39,880 nt of DNA, taken from NCBI RefSeq assembly GCF_003268855.1, contig NZ_QLSZ01000015.1, forward strand, positions 1 to 39,880. Direction: 5' to 3'. The notes beneath the pieces are model-generated. The model did not search any database, was not told where the DNA came from, and saw only the letters and a program-made list of their open reading frames with translations. The translations under genes were made by a program, and so were the position numbers. The DNA comes from Flavobacterium aciduliphilum (GTDB lineage: Bacteria; Bacteroidota; Bacteroidia; Flavobacteriales; Flavobacteriaceae). Shown piece by piece: positions 8,928-16,631 of this stretch; position 1 is the stretch's first letter, and each line of letters starts with the position of its first letter.

Positions 8928-10895
8928 ATGAAATACATATATATTATTTTAATGTTATTAGGGTTTGTCTTTCAATTTCAAGTACAAGCGCAAAACAAAC
9001 CTCCTAAAAGCTTAATCAAAACTGCAGCACAACGTGCCAAAGAATTAGCCAAAAAGGCACCGATCACTTCCTATAAAATCATTTCATTACAGAGAGATAC
9101 TACCCTTGTAGACACGACACTCTCCATAAAAAAAGAATATGATTACAATTACCTTCGGAAAGATCTTTTCGGTTTGATGCCTTTTCCCAATGAAGGACAA
9201 ACCTACAATACACTCCATTTTGGAAGAAATACCCTGTCAGCATTTCCAGAATTTGGTTTTAAAGCCAAACATTTTGCCTACCTTGAACAGCGAGAAATAC
9301 AGTATTATTCTGTGCCTACACCTCTTACCGAATTGTATTTTAAAACAGTGATGGAACAGGGACAAAACGTAGATGCGTTTATAACCCTTAATACCTCTAA
9401 GAATTTTAATTTTTCTATCGCTTTTAAAGGATTACGCTCTTTAGGAAAATACATTAACCAGCTGTCAAGTTCGGGTAATTTTAGGTTCACAAGCAATTAT
9501 ACTACAACAGACAAACGCTATTCTATCCGTTTTCATTACACAGGTCAAGATATCTTGAATGGAGAAAATGGCGGACTCACCAAGCCTTCTGATTTTGAAA
9601 GTAATGATCCCACTTATAAAAACAGACCACGGTTGCAAGTTTATTTAACCGATGCTAAATCATTTCTCAAAGGGAAACGTTTTTTCTTTGATCATGATTT
9701 CCGAATCAATCCAAAAGAAACAAACAATAATATTATTCTCACCCACCAGTTCAGTTATGAACATCAATATTTTGAATACAATCAAGCGACACTAGGTTCG
9801 AAAATTGGGACATTTGGCAACTCTTTTCAGCGTTTCGGTGCGTCGTCCGTTGCGTCCAATATCAACGATCAAACGCTTTATGATAAGTTATATAATAAAT
9901 TTGGTGCCCTTTATGAAAACAAACGTTTAGGAAGATTTCAGTTTTTTACAGAGAATTTTAACTATAACTATTCGTATGACTTTGATAAAAATCTGAGTGA
10001 CGTTCAAGGCGGAGTTGCCAGCACTTTATACTTGCCAAAAGCGTTAAAGGCTTCATTTACTACTGTAGGGGGGCAATATGAATATAGAAAGAAAAACTGG
10101 CATGCGATAGTCACGGCGTCCAATTCCATTTCAACAATCAGCATGAGGGATTTTGAAGCACAATTGAATTATAATTTAGGAAAAAAGATTTCTTTGGTGG
10201 TTCAATATCAAAATATCAGTAAAATTCCTAATCACAATTTTAATTTGCACCAAAGTAGTTATAATCGTTACAATTGGAATAACGATTTCAATAACGAAAA
10301 AAGTAATGCACTGTCCGGTTCAATTTTATCCCCATTCGGAAAAGCAGAAGTACAAATGATGACTTTGAAAGATCACCTGTATTTTAGCAACGATACGATA
10401 GGCGATTACCAACAATACATAACTCCAAAACAATATGCGGGGACTATTAATTATTTGTCATTAAAGTATTCAAAAGAGCTCAAGTACAAAAAATGGGCCT
10501 TAGATAACACCCTTCTCTATCAAAAAGTAGTGCAAAACGAAGCCATTCTTAACGTGCCTCAATTTGTTTTACGACATACCCTTTATTATTCCAAACAGGT
10601 GTTTCAAAAAGCGATGTTTTTACAAACAGGTGTGAGTTGTAATTATTTTACAAGCTATTATGCAGAAGATTACAATCCTGTGCTTGGCGAGTTTTTTGTG
10701 CAAAATACCAAAAAAATAGGAAGCTTCCCCATGTTGGATTTCTTTGTCAATGCTTGTGTTAAACAAACACGTATTTATTTAAAAGCAGAACATTTCAATT
10801 CTAGCTTTACAGGCAACAAATTTTATGCAGCGCCAAGCATACCCTATCATGATTTTATGATACGATTTGGTTTGGTTTGGAATTTTTTTCAATAG
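8928..10895 (+). CDS. Putative outer-membrane porin (Porin_10-like)
   Basis: A 655-residue protein with an N-terminal signal peptide (MKYIYIILMLLGFVFQFQVQ, cleavage near AQNK), a short basic linker, then a long region of alternating strands rich in Tyr, Phe and Asn that ends in an aromatic residue pair (NFFQ). Segments such as KEYDYNYLRKDLFGLMPFPN and the FGRN motif resemble the Bacteroidetes 'putative porin' family (PF14121). The likely location is the outer membrane, with unknown solutes. It has its own promoter and follows the SusCD terminator, so it is probably a separate transcription unit. The family assignment is from memory of the motif pattern. Confidence 0.8.
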   Translation: MKYIYIILMLLGFVFQFQVQAQNKPPKSLIKTAAQRAKELAKKAPITSYKIISLQRDTTLVDTTLSIKKEYDYNYLRKDLFGLMPFPNEGQTYNTLHFGRNTLSAFPEFGFKAKHFAYLEQREIQYYSVPTPLTELYFKTVMEQGQNVDAFITLNTSKNFNFSIAFKGLRSLGKYINQLSSSGNFRFTSNYTTTDKRYSIRFHYTGQDILNGENGGLTKPSDFESNDPTYKNRPRLQVYLTDAKSFLKGKRFFFDHDFRINPKETNNNIILTHQFSYEHQYFEYNQATLGSKIGTFGNSFQRFGASSVASNINDQTLYDKLYNKFGALYENKRLGRFQFFTENFNYNYSYDFDKNLSDVQGGVASTLYLPKALKASFTTVGGQYEYRKKNWHAIVTASNSISTISMRDFEAQLNYNLGKKISLVVQYQNISKIPNHNFNLHQSSYNRYNWNNDFNNEKSNALSGSILSPFGKAEVQMMTLKDHLYFSNDTIGDYQQYITPKQYAGTINYLSLKYSKELKYKKWALDNTLLYQKVVQNEAILNVPQFVLRHTLYYSKQVFQKAMFLQTGVSCNYFTSYYAEDYNPVLGEFFVQNTKKIGSFPMLDFFVNACVKQTRIYLKAEHFNSSFTGNKFYAAPSIPYHDFMIRFGLVWNFFQ

Positions 10896-10921
10896 CAACC
10901 AATCGCTCGGGTCTTTTACAA

Positions 10922-10988
10922 AACCCTATTCCTGCTTTCCATGTCAATCTTGCCTAAAAAGGCAAGGATTTCTATTGCAATCAGGGTT
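10922..10988 (-). ncRNA. Structured intergenic element, candidate Flavo-1-type RNA
   Basis: The region folds as an outer 6-bp stem (AACCCT at 10922-10927 with AGGGTT at 10983-10988) enclosing a 7-bp hairpin (CTTGCCT at 10949-10955 with AGGCAAG at 10960-10966). Read on the minus strand it has the order CCCTGAT, GAAATCC, hairpin, GGAAAGCAGGAAT, AGGG. That pattern recurs between genes in Flavobacterium genomes and recalls the Flavo-1 RNA motif. Strand and family are inferred by recall; the pairing is directly visible. It lies between the porin and the beta-synthase gene. Confidence 0.45.
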
Positions 10989-11019
10989 AAAGGGAATCCA
11001 TTTGAATAAAATCAGTAGT

Positions 11020-11050
11020 TTTGAAAACGATTTTATTATCTATACCTTTG
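11020..11050 (+). promoter_or_regulatory. Promoter of the PLP beta-synthase gene
   Basis: TTTG at 11020-11023, exactly 19 nt, then TACCTTTG at 11043-11050. Both boxes match the Bacteroidetes sigma-A consensus perfectly, 18 nt before the chosen ATG. It is the best promoter in the window. Confidence 0.75.
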
Positions 11051-11068
11051 TCACACAAACAAACGATT

Positions 11069-12430
11069 ATGAATTATTCAGAAAATATTCTTGGTACTAT
11101 TGGAAATACGCCTTTAGTGAAATTAAATAAAATTGTAGAAGGTATTGAGGCCTTGGTTTTAGCAAAAGTTGAAACATTCAATCCTGGAAACTCTACAAAA
11201 GACCGAATGGCGCTAAAAATGATCGAAGATGCAGAAGCCGATGGACGTTTGAAACCAGGAGGAACGATTATTGAAGGGACTTCGGGGAATACTGGTATGG
11301 GTTTGGCCTTGGCAGCCATTGTAAAAGGATACAAATTGATTTGTGTTATTTCAGACAAACAATCCAAAGAAAAAGTAGACATACTTCGTGCTGTTGGAGC
11401 CAAAGTGATTGTCTGTCCAACCGATGTTGAACCAACCGATCCAAGATCGTACTATTCAGTGTCAAAACAATTGGCAGTTGATATTCCTAATTCATGGTAT
11501 GTCAATCAATATGACAATCCCAGTAATGCATTAGCACACTATGAACAAACCGGGCCAGAAATTTGGGAACAAACGGAAGGGAAAGTTACACATTTTGTCG
11601 TTGGTGTAGGCACAGGAGGAACAATATCTGGAATCGGAAAATATTTAAAAGAAAAAAACCCAAATGTAAAAGTTTGGGGAATCGATACGTATGGTTCCGT
11701 TTTCAAGAAATACCATGAAACGGGTATTTTTGATGAAAATGAAATCTACTCTTACATCACTGAAGGAATTGGAGAAGATATTCTGCCAAAGAATGTTGAT
11801 TTTTCTGTAATTGATGGATTTACTAAGGTAACCGACAAAGATGCGGCCGTCTACACTCGTAAAATAGCTTTAGAAGAAGGGATCTTTGTAGGGAATTCGG
11901 CAGGCGCTTGCGTGAAAGGATTGCACCAATTGAAAGAGCATTTTGGTAAAGACGATGTGGTTGTGGTGTTGTTTCACGATTCAGGAAGCCGTTATGTTGG
12001 AAAAATGTTCAACGATGATTGGATGCGCGAACGAGGTTTCTTGGAAGAGGAGATTACCAAAGCGGAAGACTTGATAAAAGATCACATCGAAAAGCCATTA
12101 GTAGTGGTTCGTACAGAAGAACTCGTTTCTCACGCTATTGAGAGAATGCGTAAGTATAAGATATCCCAAATACCAGTAATTGATATTAATGGATTTGTAG
12201 GCTCGGTAGATGAATCTGCATTATTTCAAAGCTATGTTTTAGACAAAAATGTGGCAGACAAACCTATTAGAGAAGTCATGGGTAATCCTTATCCTATAGT
12301 TACAGCTTCAAAGCCAATAGAGGAGGTTTCAAAGCTAATAACCAAAGACAATCAAGCGGTTTTAATTGCTCTAGACAATGGGAAACACCACATCATCACC
12401 AAATATGATATTATTGGTTCTATAAAATGA
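11069..12430 (+). CDS. PLP-dependent cysteine synthase / cystathionine beta-synthase with C-terminal CBS pair
   Basis: A fold-type II PLP enzyme that catalyses beta-replacement on serine or O-acetylserine, giving cystathionine or cysteine. The 453-residue protein starts at MNYSENILGTIGNTPLVKLN; the PLP-binding lysine is K44 in NPGNSTKDR, followed by the EGTSGNTGMG asparagine loop and the GVGTGGTISGIGKYL phosphate loop. From about residue 335 there are two CBS motifs (ISQIPVID and AVLIALD segments), the usual adenosyl-ligand regulatory module in this architecture. The start fits the promoter at 11020-11050; an upstream in-frame ATG would overlap that promoter. A terminator follows the stop. 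Whether it acts mainly as CBS or cysteine synthase cannot be decided from sequence. Confidence 0.9.
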   Translation: MNYSENILGTIGNTPLVKLNKIVEGIEALVLAKVETFNPGNSTKDRMALKMIEDAEADGRLKPGGTIIEGTSGNTGMGLALAAIVKGYKLICVISDKQSKEKVDILRAVGAKVIVCPTDVEPTDPRSYYSVSKQLAVDIPNSWYVNQYDNPSNALAHYEQTGPEIWEQTEGKVTHFVVGVGTGGTISGIGKYLKEKNPNVKVWGIDTYGSVFKKYHETGIFDENEIYSYITEGIGEDILPKNVDFSVIDGFTKVTDKDAAVYTRKIALEEGIFVGNSAGACVKGLHQLKEHFGKDDVVVVLFHDSGSRYVGKMFNDDWMRERGFLEEEITKAEDLIKDHIEKPLVVVRTEELVSHAIERMRKYKISQIPVIDINGFVGSVDESALFQSYVLDKNVADKPIREVMGNPYPIVTASKPIEEVSKLITKDNQAVLIALDNGKHHIITKYDIIGSIK

Positions 12431-12435
12431 TAATG

Positions 12436-12462
12436 AAGCTGTCCAAAAAGGGCAGCTTTTTT
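12436..12462 (+). terminator. Rho-independent terminator after the beta-synthase gene
   Basis: AAGCTGTCC (12436-12444) pairs with GGGCAGCTT (12450-12458), including one G-T pair, around an AAAAA loop and runs into TTTT. It abuts the stop codon of the converging minus-strand gene. Confidence 0.88.
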
Positions 12463-14107
12463 ACTCTCCAAACAATAAACCAGAAACATTCCAAGAACTA
12501 AAACTATTTCCTTCGTTAGGGCCTTGTGGTATTTTAATTTGTAGCGTGTGTGTGCCTACAGTGAGATCACCCAATTCAATATAAATTGGGTTTGTGCTAG
12601 TTCCAGGACACCAATTAGAACGACTATAATCGGATGATGATAATCCATTGTCGAAATTTCCTGAGGCTGGATTATACAATCGAAATGCCCCACAATCTTC
12701 TCGCCATGGAGTGAAATGAAAGATTTCGTTATTGTCTAAATATATTGTGTTTTTTTTAGGAATAAATTCGTCACCATTTTCCCAGCCACCATGTCCAGTT
12801 GTAATATAACGAAGCCGTGCATTTTTTAGCGCTTTATCCAGTGTGAATGTCATAAATAACCCTTTATCACTATTAAATAAAGTGCTGTATTCCTGTCCAC
12901 CCATTTCCATAATATTTGTTGTACAAAATAAAGGGATTATGTTATATGTTTTAGCAACTGTATTTTCTTCTTCTGGATGTATCGTGATATTTACACTTAC
13001 TTTATGACCTCCTTTATCATAATTTCCAATAAATGTCCCGATATAAACGTCCTTTTCATTCAAAGCTTGAGCACATTCAGAAATTTCTTGACGATACAAG
13101 ACACACTCTTCCCAAGTTTTATCTTTTAGTTGTATAGTGTTGTATTGTTTTATTCCAAATGGAGTAAAAAAACGCATTAATTCTATTATAGGATTAAATT
13201 CATTTGTAGAAATAATTCCACGGTATTGTTTTCCGTTTCCGTTGTTATAAATTGGAAGCATATTGATGCCATTTTCTAAACCATCATAAAAAGAAAATTT
13301 TTTATCTGTAGGAATAATAAAAACAACACCCGTTCTGTCATAAGCATCACCGTTAGATTGCTCTGTGAGGTCTAAAAAAATTTGACTTCCCTTTGAGATT
13401 TTAGGTATTTTTACTTTTTTTAAAATAATAGTTCCATGTGCAAAGCGCATGATACTGTCGTTTGATTTCGTTTCATCCGAAAAATTTATTATCTCGTCTT
13501 TGAAAACAGGAATAGTAACAAATTTACTTTTCCAAATGATATCTTTATATGTTAATGAATTTATAATCTTTTTTGAGTCAAATGTGCAGGTAGGAATTTC
13601 TTTTGTTTTTTCAATATTAATTGCAGAAATCTTAAAATTTCCATTTCGTATAGTTTCTAATACTAAACCTAAATTATGGCCTAATAGTGTAGGACTTCCT
13701 TTTATTTTTATTTCATTGGTATACCATAATTCTATAGTATTTGAATTTATAACTGTTTTTGCTTTTTTACAATTGAAGCCTAATATTTTTTTTGATTCAC
13801 TCATCAGTTCAAATTTTTGTTTGCTGATTGAAGTGCTGTCTTTTGTGGCTATAGTTTTAGTATGGTTCAAATTTGTAATTTGAAAATAGTTATCGTTAGT
13901 AATTAAAGTTTGTTCGAAAGGGAATGAAGATTTGCCATTCATTATTGATTCAGAAGTAATCAATGATAATTGATCATTTGAGAAAACAACAATTGGGTTT
14001 TCAATTACTTTACCATTAGAACTTTTCAAATATGTAATCTTGTAGTTTTTTTGACTCCAGGAAACAATTGAAAAAAATAAAAAAATGTTAAAAACAACCT
14101 GCTTCAT
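12461..14107 (-). CDS. Secreted PNGase F-related protein with GLPGLI-like N-terminal domain
   Basis: PNGase F removes N-glycans from asparagine. This 548-residue protein has a signal peptide (MKQVVFNIFLFFSIVSWSQ). Residues about 100-170 look like the GLPGLI family (KKILGFNCKKAKT, ELWYTNEI, LGHNLGLVLE). From about 205 the two PNGase F beta-sandwich domains follow. Residues aligned by eye with the Elizabethkingia enzyme are D257 in DAYDRTG (catalytic Asp60) and E447 in NGDEF (Glu206), together with the conserved SNWCPG (498-502) and the SFSSWNVSG end. Glu118 of PNGase F seems to be replaced by Gly in YIGTF. The layout resembles type II PNGases with an N-terminal extra domain. Glycosidase activity is inferred. 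The gene is monocistronic and converges on the beta-synthase gene. Confidence 0.85.
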   Translation of the reverse strand: MKQVVFNIFLFFSIVSWSQKNYKITYLKSSNGKVIENPIVVFSNDQLSLITSESIMNGKSSFPFEQTLITNDNYFQITNLNHTKTIATKDSTSISKQKFELMSESKKILGFNCKKAKTVINSNTIELWYTNEIKIKGSPTLLGHNLGLVLETIRNGNFKISAINIEKTKEIPTCTFDSKKIINSLTYKDIIWKSKFVTIPVFKDEIINFSDETKSNDSIMRFAHGTIILKKVKIPKISKGSQIFLDLTEQSNGDAYDRTGVVFIIPTDKKFSFYDGLENGINMLPIYNNGNGKQYRGIISTNEFNPIIELMRFFTPFGIKQYNTIQLKDKTWEECVLYRQEISECAQALNEKDVYIGTFIGNYDKGGHKVSVNITIHPEEENTVAKTYNIIPLFCTTNIMEMGGQEYSTLFNSDKGLFMTFTLDKALKNARLRYITTGHGGWENGDEFIPKKNTIYLDNNEIFHFTPWREDCGAFRLYNPASGNFDNGLSSSDYSRSNWCPGTSTNPIYIELGDLTVGTHTLQIKIPQGPNEGNSFSSWNVSGLLFGE

Positions 14108-14126
14108 TGATTTTTGGTTTATTATA

Positions 14127-14134
14127 CAAATATA
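14127..14134 (-). promoter_or_regulatory. Candidate promoter of the PNGase F-related gene (minus-7 box)
   Basis: On the minus strand this reads TATATTTG, a perfect TAnnTTTG, 19 nt before the ATG at 14107. No minus-33 TTTG is seen at the expected spacing. Confidence 0.45.
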
Positions 14135-14217
14135 AGTTTTGAAATTTAATATTTTAAAATTTGTTTTATTCAAGGTAAAAAATTAATTTAGTGGTCTCAA
14201 AGCCATACAGATTTATT

Positions 14218-15486
14218 ATGAAAGAAGATTTTTTACACCACCTTTGGTTGTATAAAAAAATTAATACAACCCAATTGTTTACAGCAGAAGGGCAATCCTT
14301 AACCATTCTAAATTTTGGTCAGTATACCAAAAATTCTGGCCCTGATTTTTTCAATGCTCAGATTGTATTAAACAATCAAAAGTGGGCAGGCAATATCGAA
14401 ATACACGTAAAATCATCCGATTGGTACCTCCACCAGCATGAGCAAGATCAAAATTATGACAATGTGATTCTTCATGTAGTTTGGGAACATGACACGCCTA
14501 TTTTTGGGAAAGATAATAGAGAAATTCCAGTATTAGAAATTAAAAAGTATGTTGATGATGAAGAGATAGCGCGATACCATCAGCTTACCAGTCAAAAATC
14601 TTGGTTGTTTTGTGAAAACCAAATCGCAATAGTTGATGATTTTGTCTTTACTCATTGGTTAGAACGTGTTTTTATTGAACGCTTGGATCGGAAATCTAAA
14701 GATATCGAAAAGTTATTAGAGGAAACAAATAACGATTGGGAAGCTGTTTTGTTTTGTTTATTGGCCAAAAATTTTGGATTGAATACAAATGGAGTAGTGT
14801 TTTTTGAAATGGCAAAATCCATACCTTTTGGAGTGATTCGAAAGGAAGCTTTTGAATATAAATATCTAGAAGCATTGTTTTTTGGGCAAGCCAATATGCT
14901 TCCTAGTAAAGCAGAAGATACTTATGTTTTAGATTTAATTGCTTGGTGTGATTATTTAAGAATCAAGTATGGAATTAAGAAACCTGTTCTGCCCCAAGTA
15001 CAATTTTTCAAACATAGACCCGATAATTTTCCAACGATACGATTGGCTCAGTTAGCCATGTTATATCATGTACAAAGAAATCTATTTGCAAAAATTTTGA
15101 CAGTGCAAAAGAATCACGAATGGTATGATTTGTTTTCAGTTTCTGTTGGTTCGTATTGGAAAACACATTATACGTTTGATAAGCCAATTTCAAGAAAACA
15201 ACGACTACTCTCTAAATCATTTGTTGATCTAATTCTAATGAATACCATCATTCCTTTACTTTTTACCTATTATAAAAGCCAAGGAATAGAAAATTTTGAT
15301 AGTTTACTCGAAATTTTAAGGAATATTGCACCCGAAAAAAATAATATTATTGATAAATTTGGTAGCTTTGGAGTGAAATCGAAAAATGCCTTTCAAACGC
15401 AAGCCTTATTGCAACTCAAAAATGAATATTGTAATAAAAAATTATGTTTAGAATGTGCTGTTGGTTTGGAACTTTTAAAGAAATAA
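14218..15486 (+). CDS. DUF2851 family protein
   Basis: A 422-residue cytoplasmic protein, with no signal or membrane segment, of the DUF2851 family common in Bacteroidota. Recognisable family segments are EDFLHHLWLYKKI, NSGPDFFNAQI, WAGNIEIHVKSSDWYLH and NVILHVVWEHD. The His/Asp/Glu-rich NIEIHVKSSDW block looks like a possible metal or nuclease-type site, but that is only an impression. The start at ATG 14218 is preferred to an upstream GTG. The PspC-domain gene begins 1 nt after the stop, so this heads a tight three-gene operon. The function is unknown. Confidence 0.85.
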   Translation: MKEDFLHHLWLYKKINTTQLFTAEGQSLTILNFGQYTKNSGPDFFNAQIVLNNQKWAGNIEIHVKSSDWYLHQHEQDQNYDNVILHVVWEHDTPIFGKDNREIPVLEIKKYVDDEEIARYHQLTSQKSWLFCENQIAIVDDFVFTHWLERVFIERLDRKSKDIEKLLEETNNDWEAVLFCLLAKNFGLNTNGVVFFEMAKSIPFGVIRKEAFEYKYLEALFFGQANMLPSKAEDTYVLDLIAWCDYLRIKYGIKKPVLPQVQFFKHRPDNFPTIRLAQLAMLYHVQRNLFAKILTVQKNHEWYDLFSVSVGSYWKTHYTFDKPISRKQRLLSKSFVDLILMNTIIPLLFTYYKSQGIENFDSLLEILRNIAPEKNNIIDKFGSFGVKSKNAFQTQALLQLKNEYCNKKLCLECAVGLELLKK

Positions 15487-15487
15487 G

Positions 15488-15709
15488 ATGATAACAAATA
15501 TTAGGTATTTTTTTGAAAAACACGGGTTTCATGTGTCTTCCCGTTTGGCTGATAAATTGGGTATACGTGCCACTAATGTTCGCTTGTTTTTTATTTACAT
15601 ATCGTTTGTCACAGTAGGTCTTGGTTTTGGAGTATATTTAACGCTGGCTTTTTGGATTAAACTAAAAGATTTAATAAGAGGAAAACGAACTTCAGTATTT
15701 GATTTGTAA
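15488..15709 (+). CDS. PspC-domain membrane protein
   Basis: A 73-residue protein whose N-terminus (RLADKLGIRATNVRLFFIYI) carries the PspC signature of a short amphipathic helix followed by a hydrophobic membrane segment (about residues 33-57). PspC in enterobacteria is an inner-membrane partner in the envelope-stress response; stand-alone short versions in Bacteroidota have no assigned role. It starts 1 nt after the DUF2851 stop, and its own stop overlaps the next start (TAATG), pointing to translational coupling. Confidence 0.85.
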   Translation: MITNIRYFFEKHGFHVSSRLADKLGIRATNVRLFFIYISFVTVGLGFGVYLTLAFWIKLKDLIRGKRTSVFDL

Positions 15710-16596
15710 TGCCGATGCCTGAATTTATATCTAACATGTTTGCTTTTTCAAGAGAACAGCGAAAAGGGATTTTGCTTTTGTTTGTAATCATTGTAGCGTT
15801 GCAATGTGTTTATTTTTTTGTGGATTTTTCAGATATGCAAAAGAGTTCTGTTGAATCAAAAGAATGGGTGGCGTTGCAAAAAACGTTAGATACTGTAAAA
15901 TTGGAAAAGGCTCCCCCTATACGATATGCTTTTAATCCAAATTATATTTCCGATTTTAAAGGATACCAACTGGGTATGAAGCCAGAGGAAATTAAACGCT
16001 TGTTGGACTACAGAAACCAAGGAAAATTTGTCAATTCTCCTGAAGAATTTCAGAAAGTTACAGGGGTTTCAGAGGCGTTATTGAAAGAAATAGCACCTTA
16101 TTTTAAATTTCCAGATTGGGTATTGAATAAGAATAAGTCCTCCCAAATCAGAAATGAGGCATTTAAAAACAACAAAACCTTTCCTAAAAAAGAGGTTCTT
16201 AAAGTTTTAGATATTAATCAGGCAACTAAAGAAGAATTCATGAAAATTTACGGAATAGGAGACGTTATTTCAGACAGAATTCTGACTTATAGAAACCTTT
16301 TAGGAGGCTTCGTTTCAATGGATCAGATGAATGAAATTTGGGGTTTGTCTCCAGAAGTTACTGAGAATTTAAACAAATATTTTGTTGTAAAAAGCAGTCA
16401 TACACTCAAAAAAGTTAATATTAATACGGCATCTATTAAGGAGTTAGGTGTTTTTCCGTACTTCAAATATCCAATTTCTAAAAATATTGTTTCCTACAGG
16501 AGTATGAATGGGGCGATAAAAATTGAGGATTTGGCAAATATTAAAGGTTTTCCTGTTGAAAAAATAAAAATAATTGCCTTATATTTGGAATTTTAA
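15709..16596 (+). CDS. Membrane-anchored helix-hairpin-helix protein (ComEA-like)
   Basis: A 295-residue protein with an N-terminal membrane anchor (about residues 19-38, GILLLFVIIVALQCVYFFVD) and three helix-hairpin-helix DNA-binding type repeats: FVNSPEEFQKVTGVSEALL (about 105-125), LDINQATKEEFMKIYGIGD near 170-190, and VNINTASIKELGVFPYFKYP near 240-260. The 'INxA' plus 'GIG' pattern is that of the ComEA HhH family, where such anchored proteins bind incoming or envelope DNA. Its ATG overlaps the stop of the PspC gene. DNA binding is inferred from the family; a competence role is not shown. Confidence 0.85.
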   Translation: MPMPEFISNMFAFSREQRKGILLLFVIIVALQCVYFFVDFSDMQKSSVESKEWVALQKTLDTVKLEKAPPIRYAFNPNYISDFKGYQLGMKPEEIKRLLDYRNQGKFVNSPEEFQKVTGVSEALLKEIAPYFKFPDWVLNKNKSSQIRNEAFKNNKTFPKKEVLKVLDINQATKEEFMKIYGIGDVISDRILTYRNLLGGFVSMDQMNEIWGLSPEVTENLNKYFVVKSSHTLKKVNINTASIKELGVFPYFKYPISKNIVSYRSMNGAIKIEDLANIKGFPVEKIKIIALYLEF

Positions 16597-16631
16597 AATT
16601 TATCTGAATTAATAACTTGAATACTATATTT

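Noticed and set aside
10867..11130. 87-codon plus-strand frame across the porin-beta-synthase gap
   Set aside because: It overlaps the end of the porin gene, the structured RNA element, the perfect promoter and the start of the beta-synthase gene, and has no family features.
13449..13883. 144-codon plus-strand frame within the PNGase F-related gene
   Set aside because: It is antisense to a well-supported coding frame; the hydrophobic Ile/Phe-rich product reflects the reverse of Lys/Asn-rich codons.
3926..14107. A polysaccharide or glycoprotein utilisation locus linking SusCD with the PNGase F-related gene
   Set aside because: The PNGase-type gene is more than 3.5 kb away, on the opposite strand, with at least two terminators and unrelated genes between. 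Shared function is not supported.
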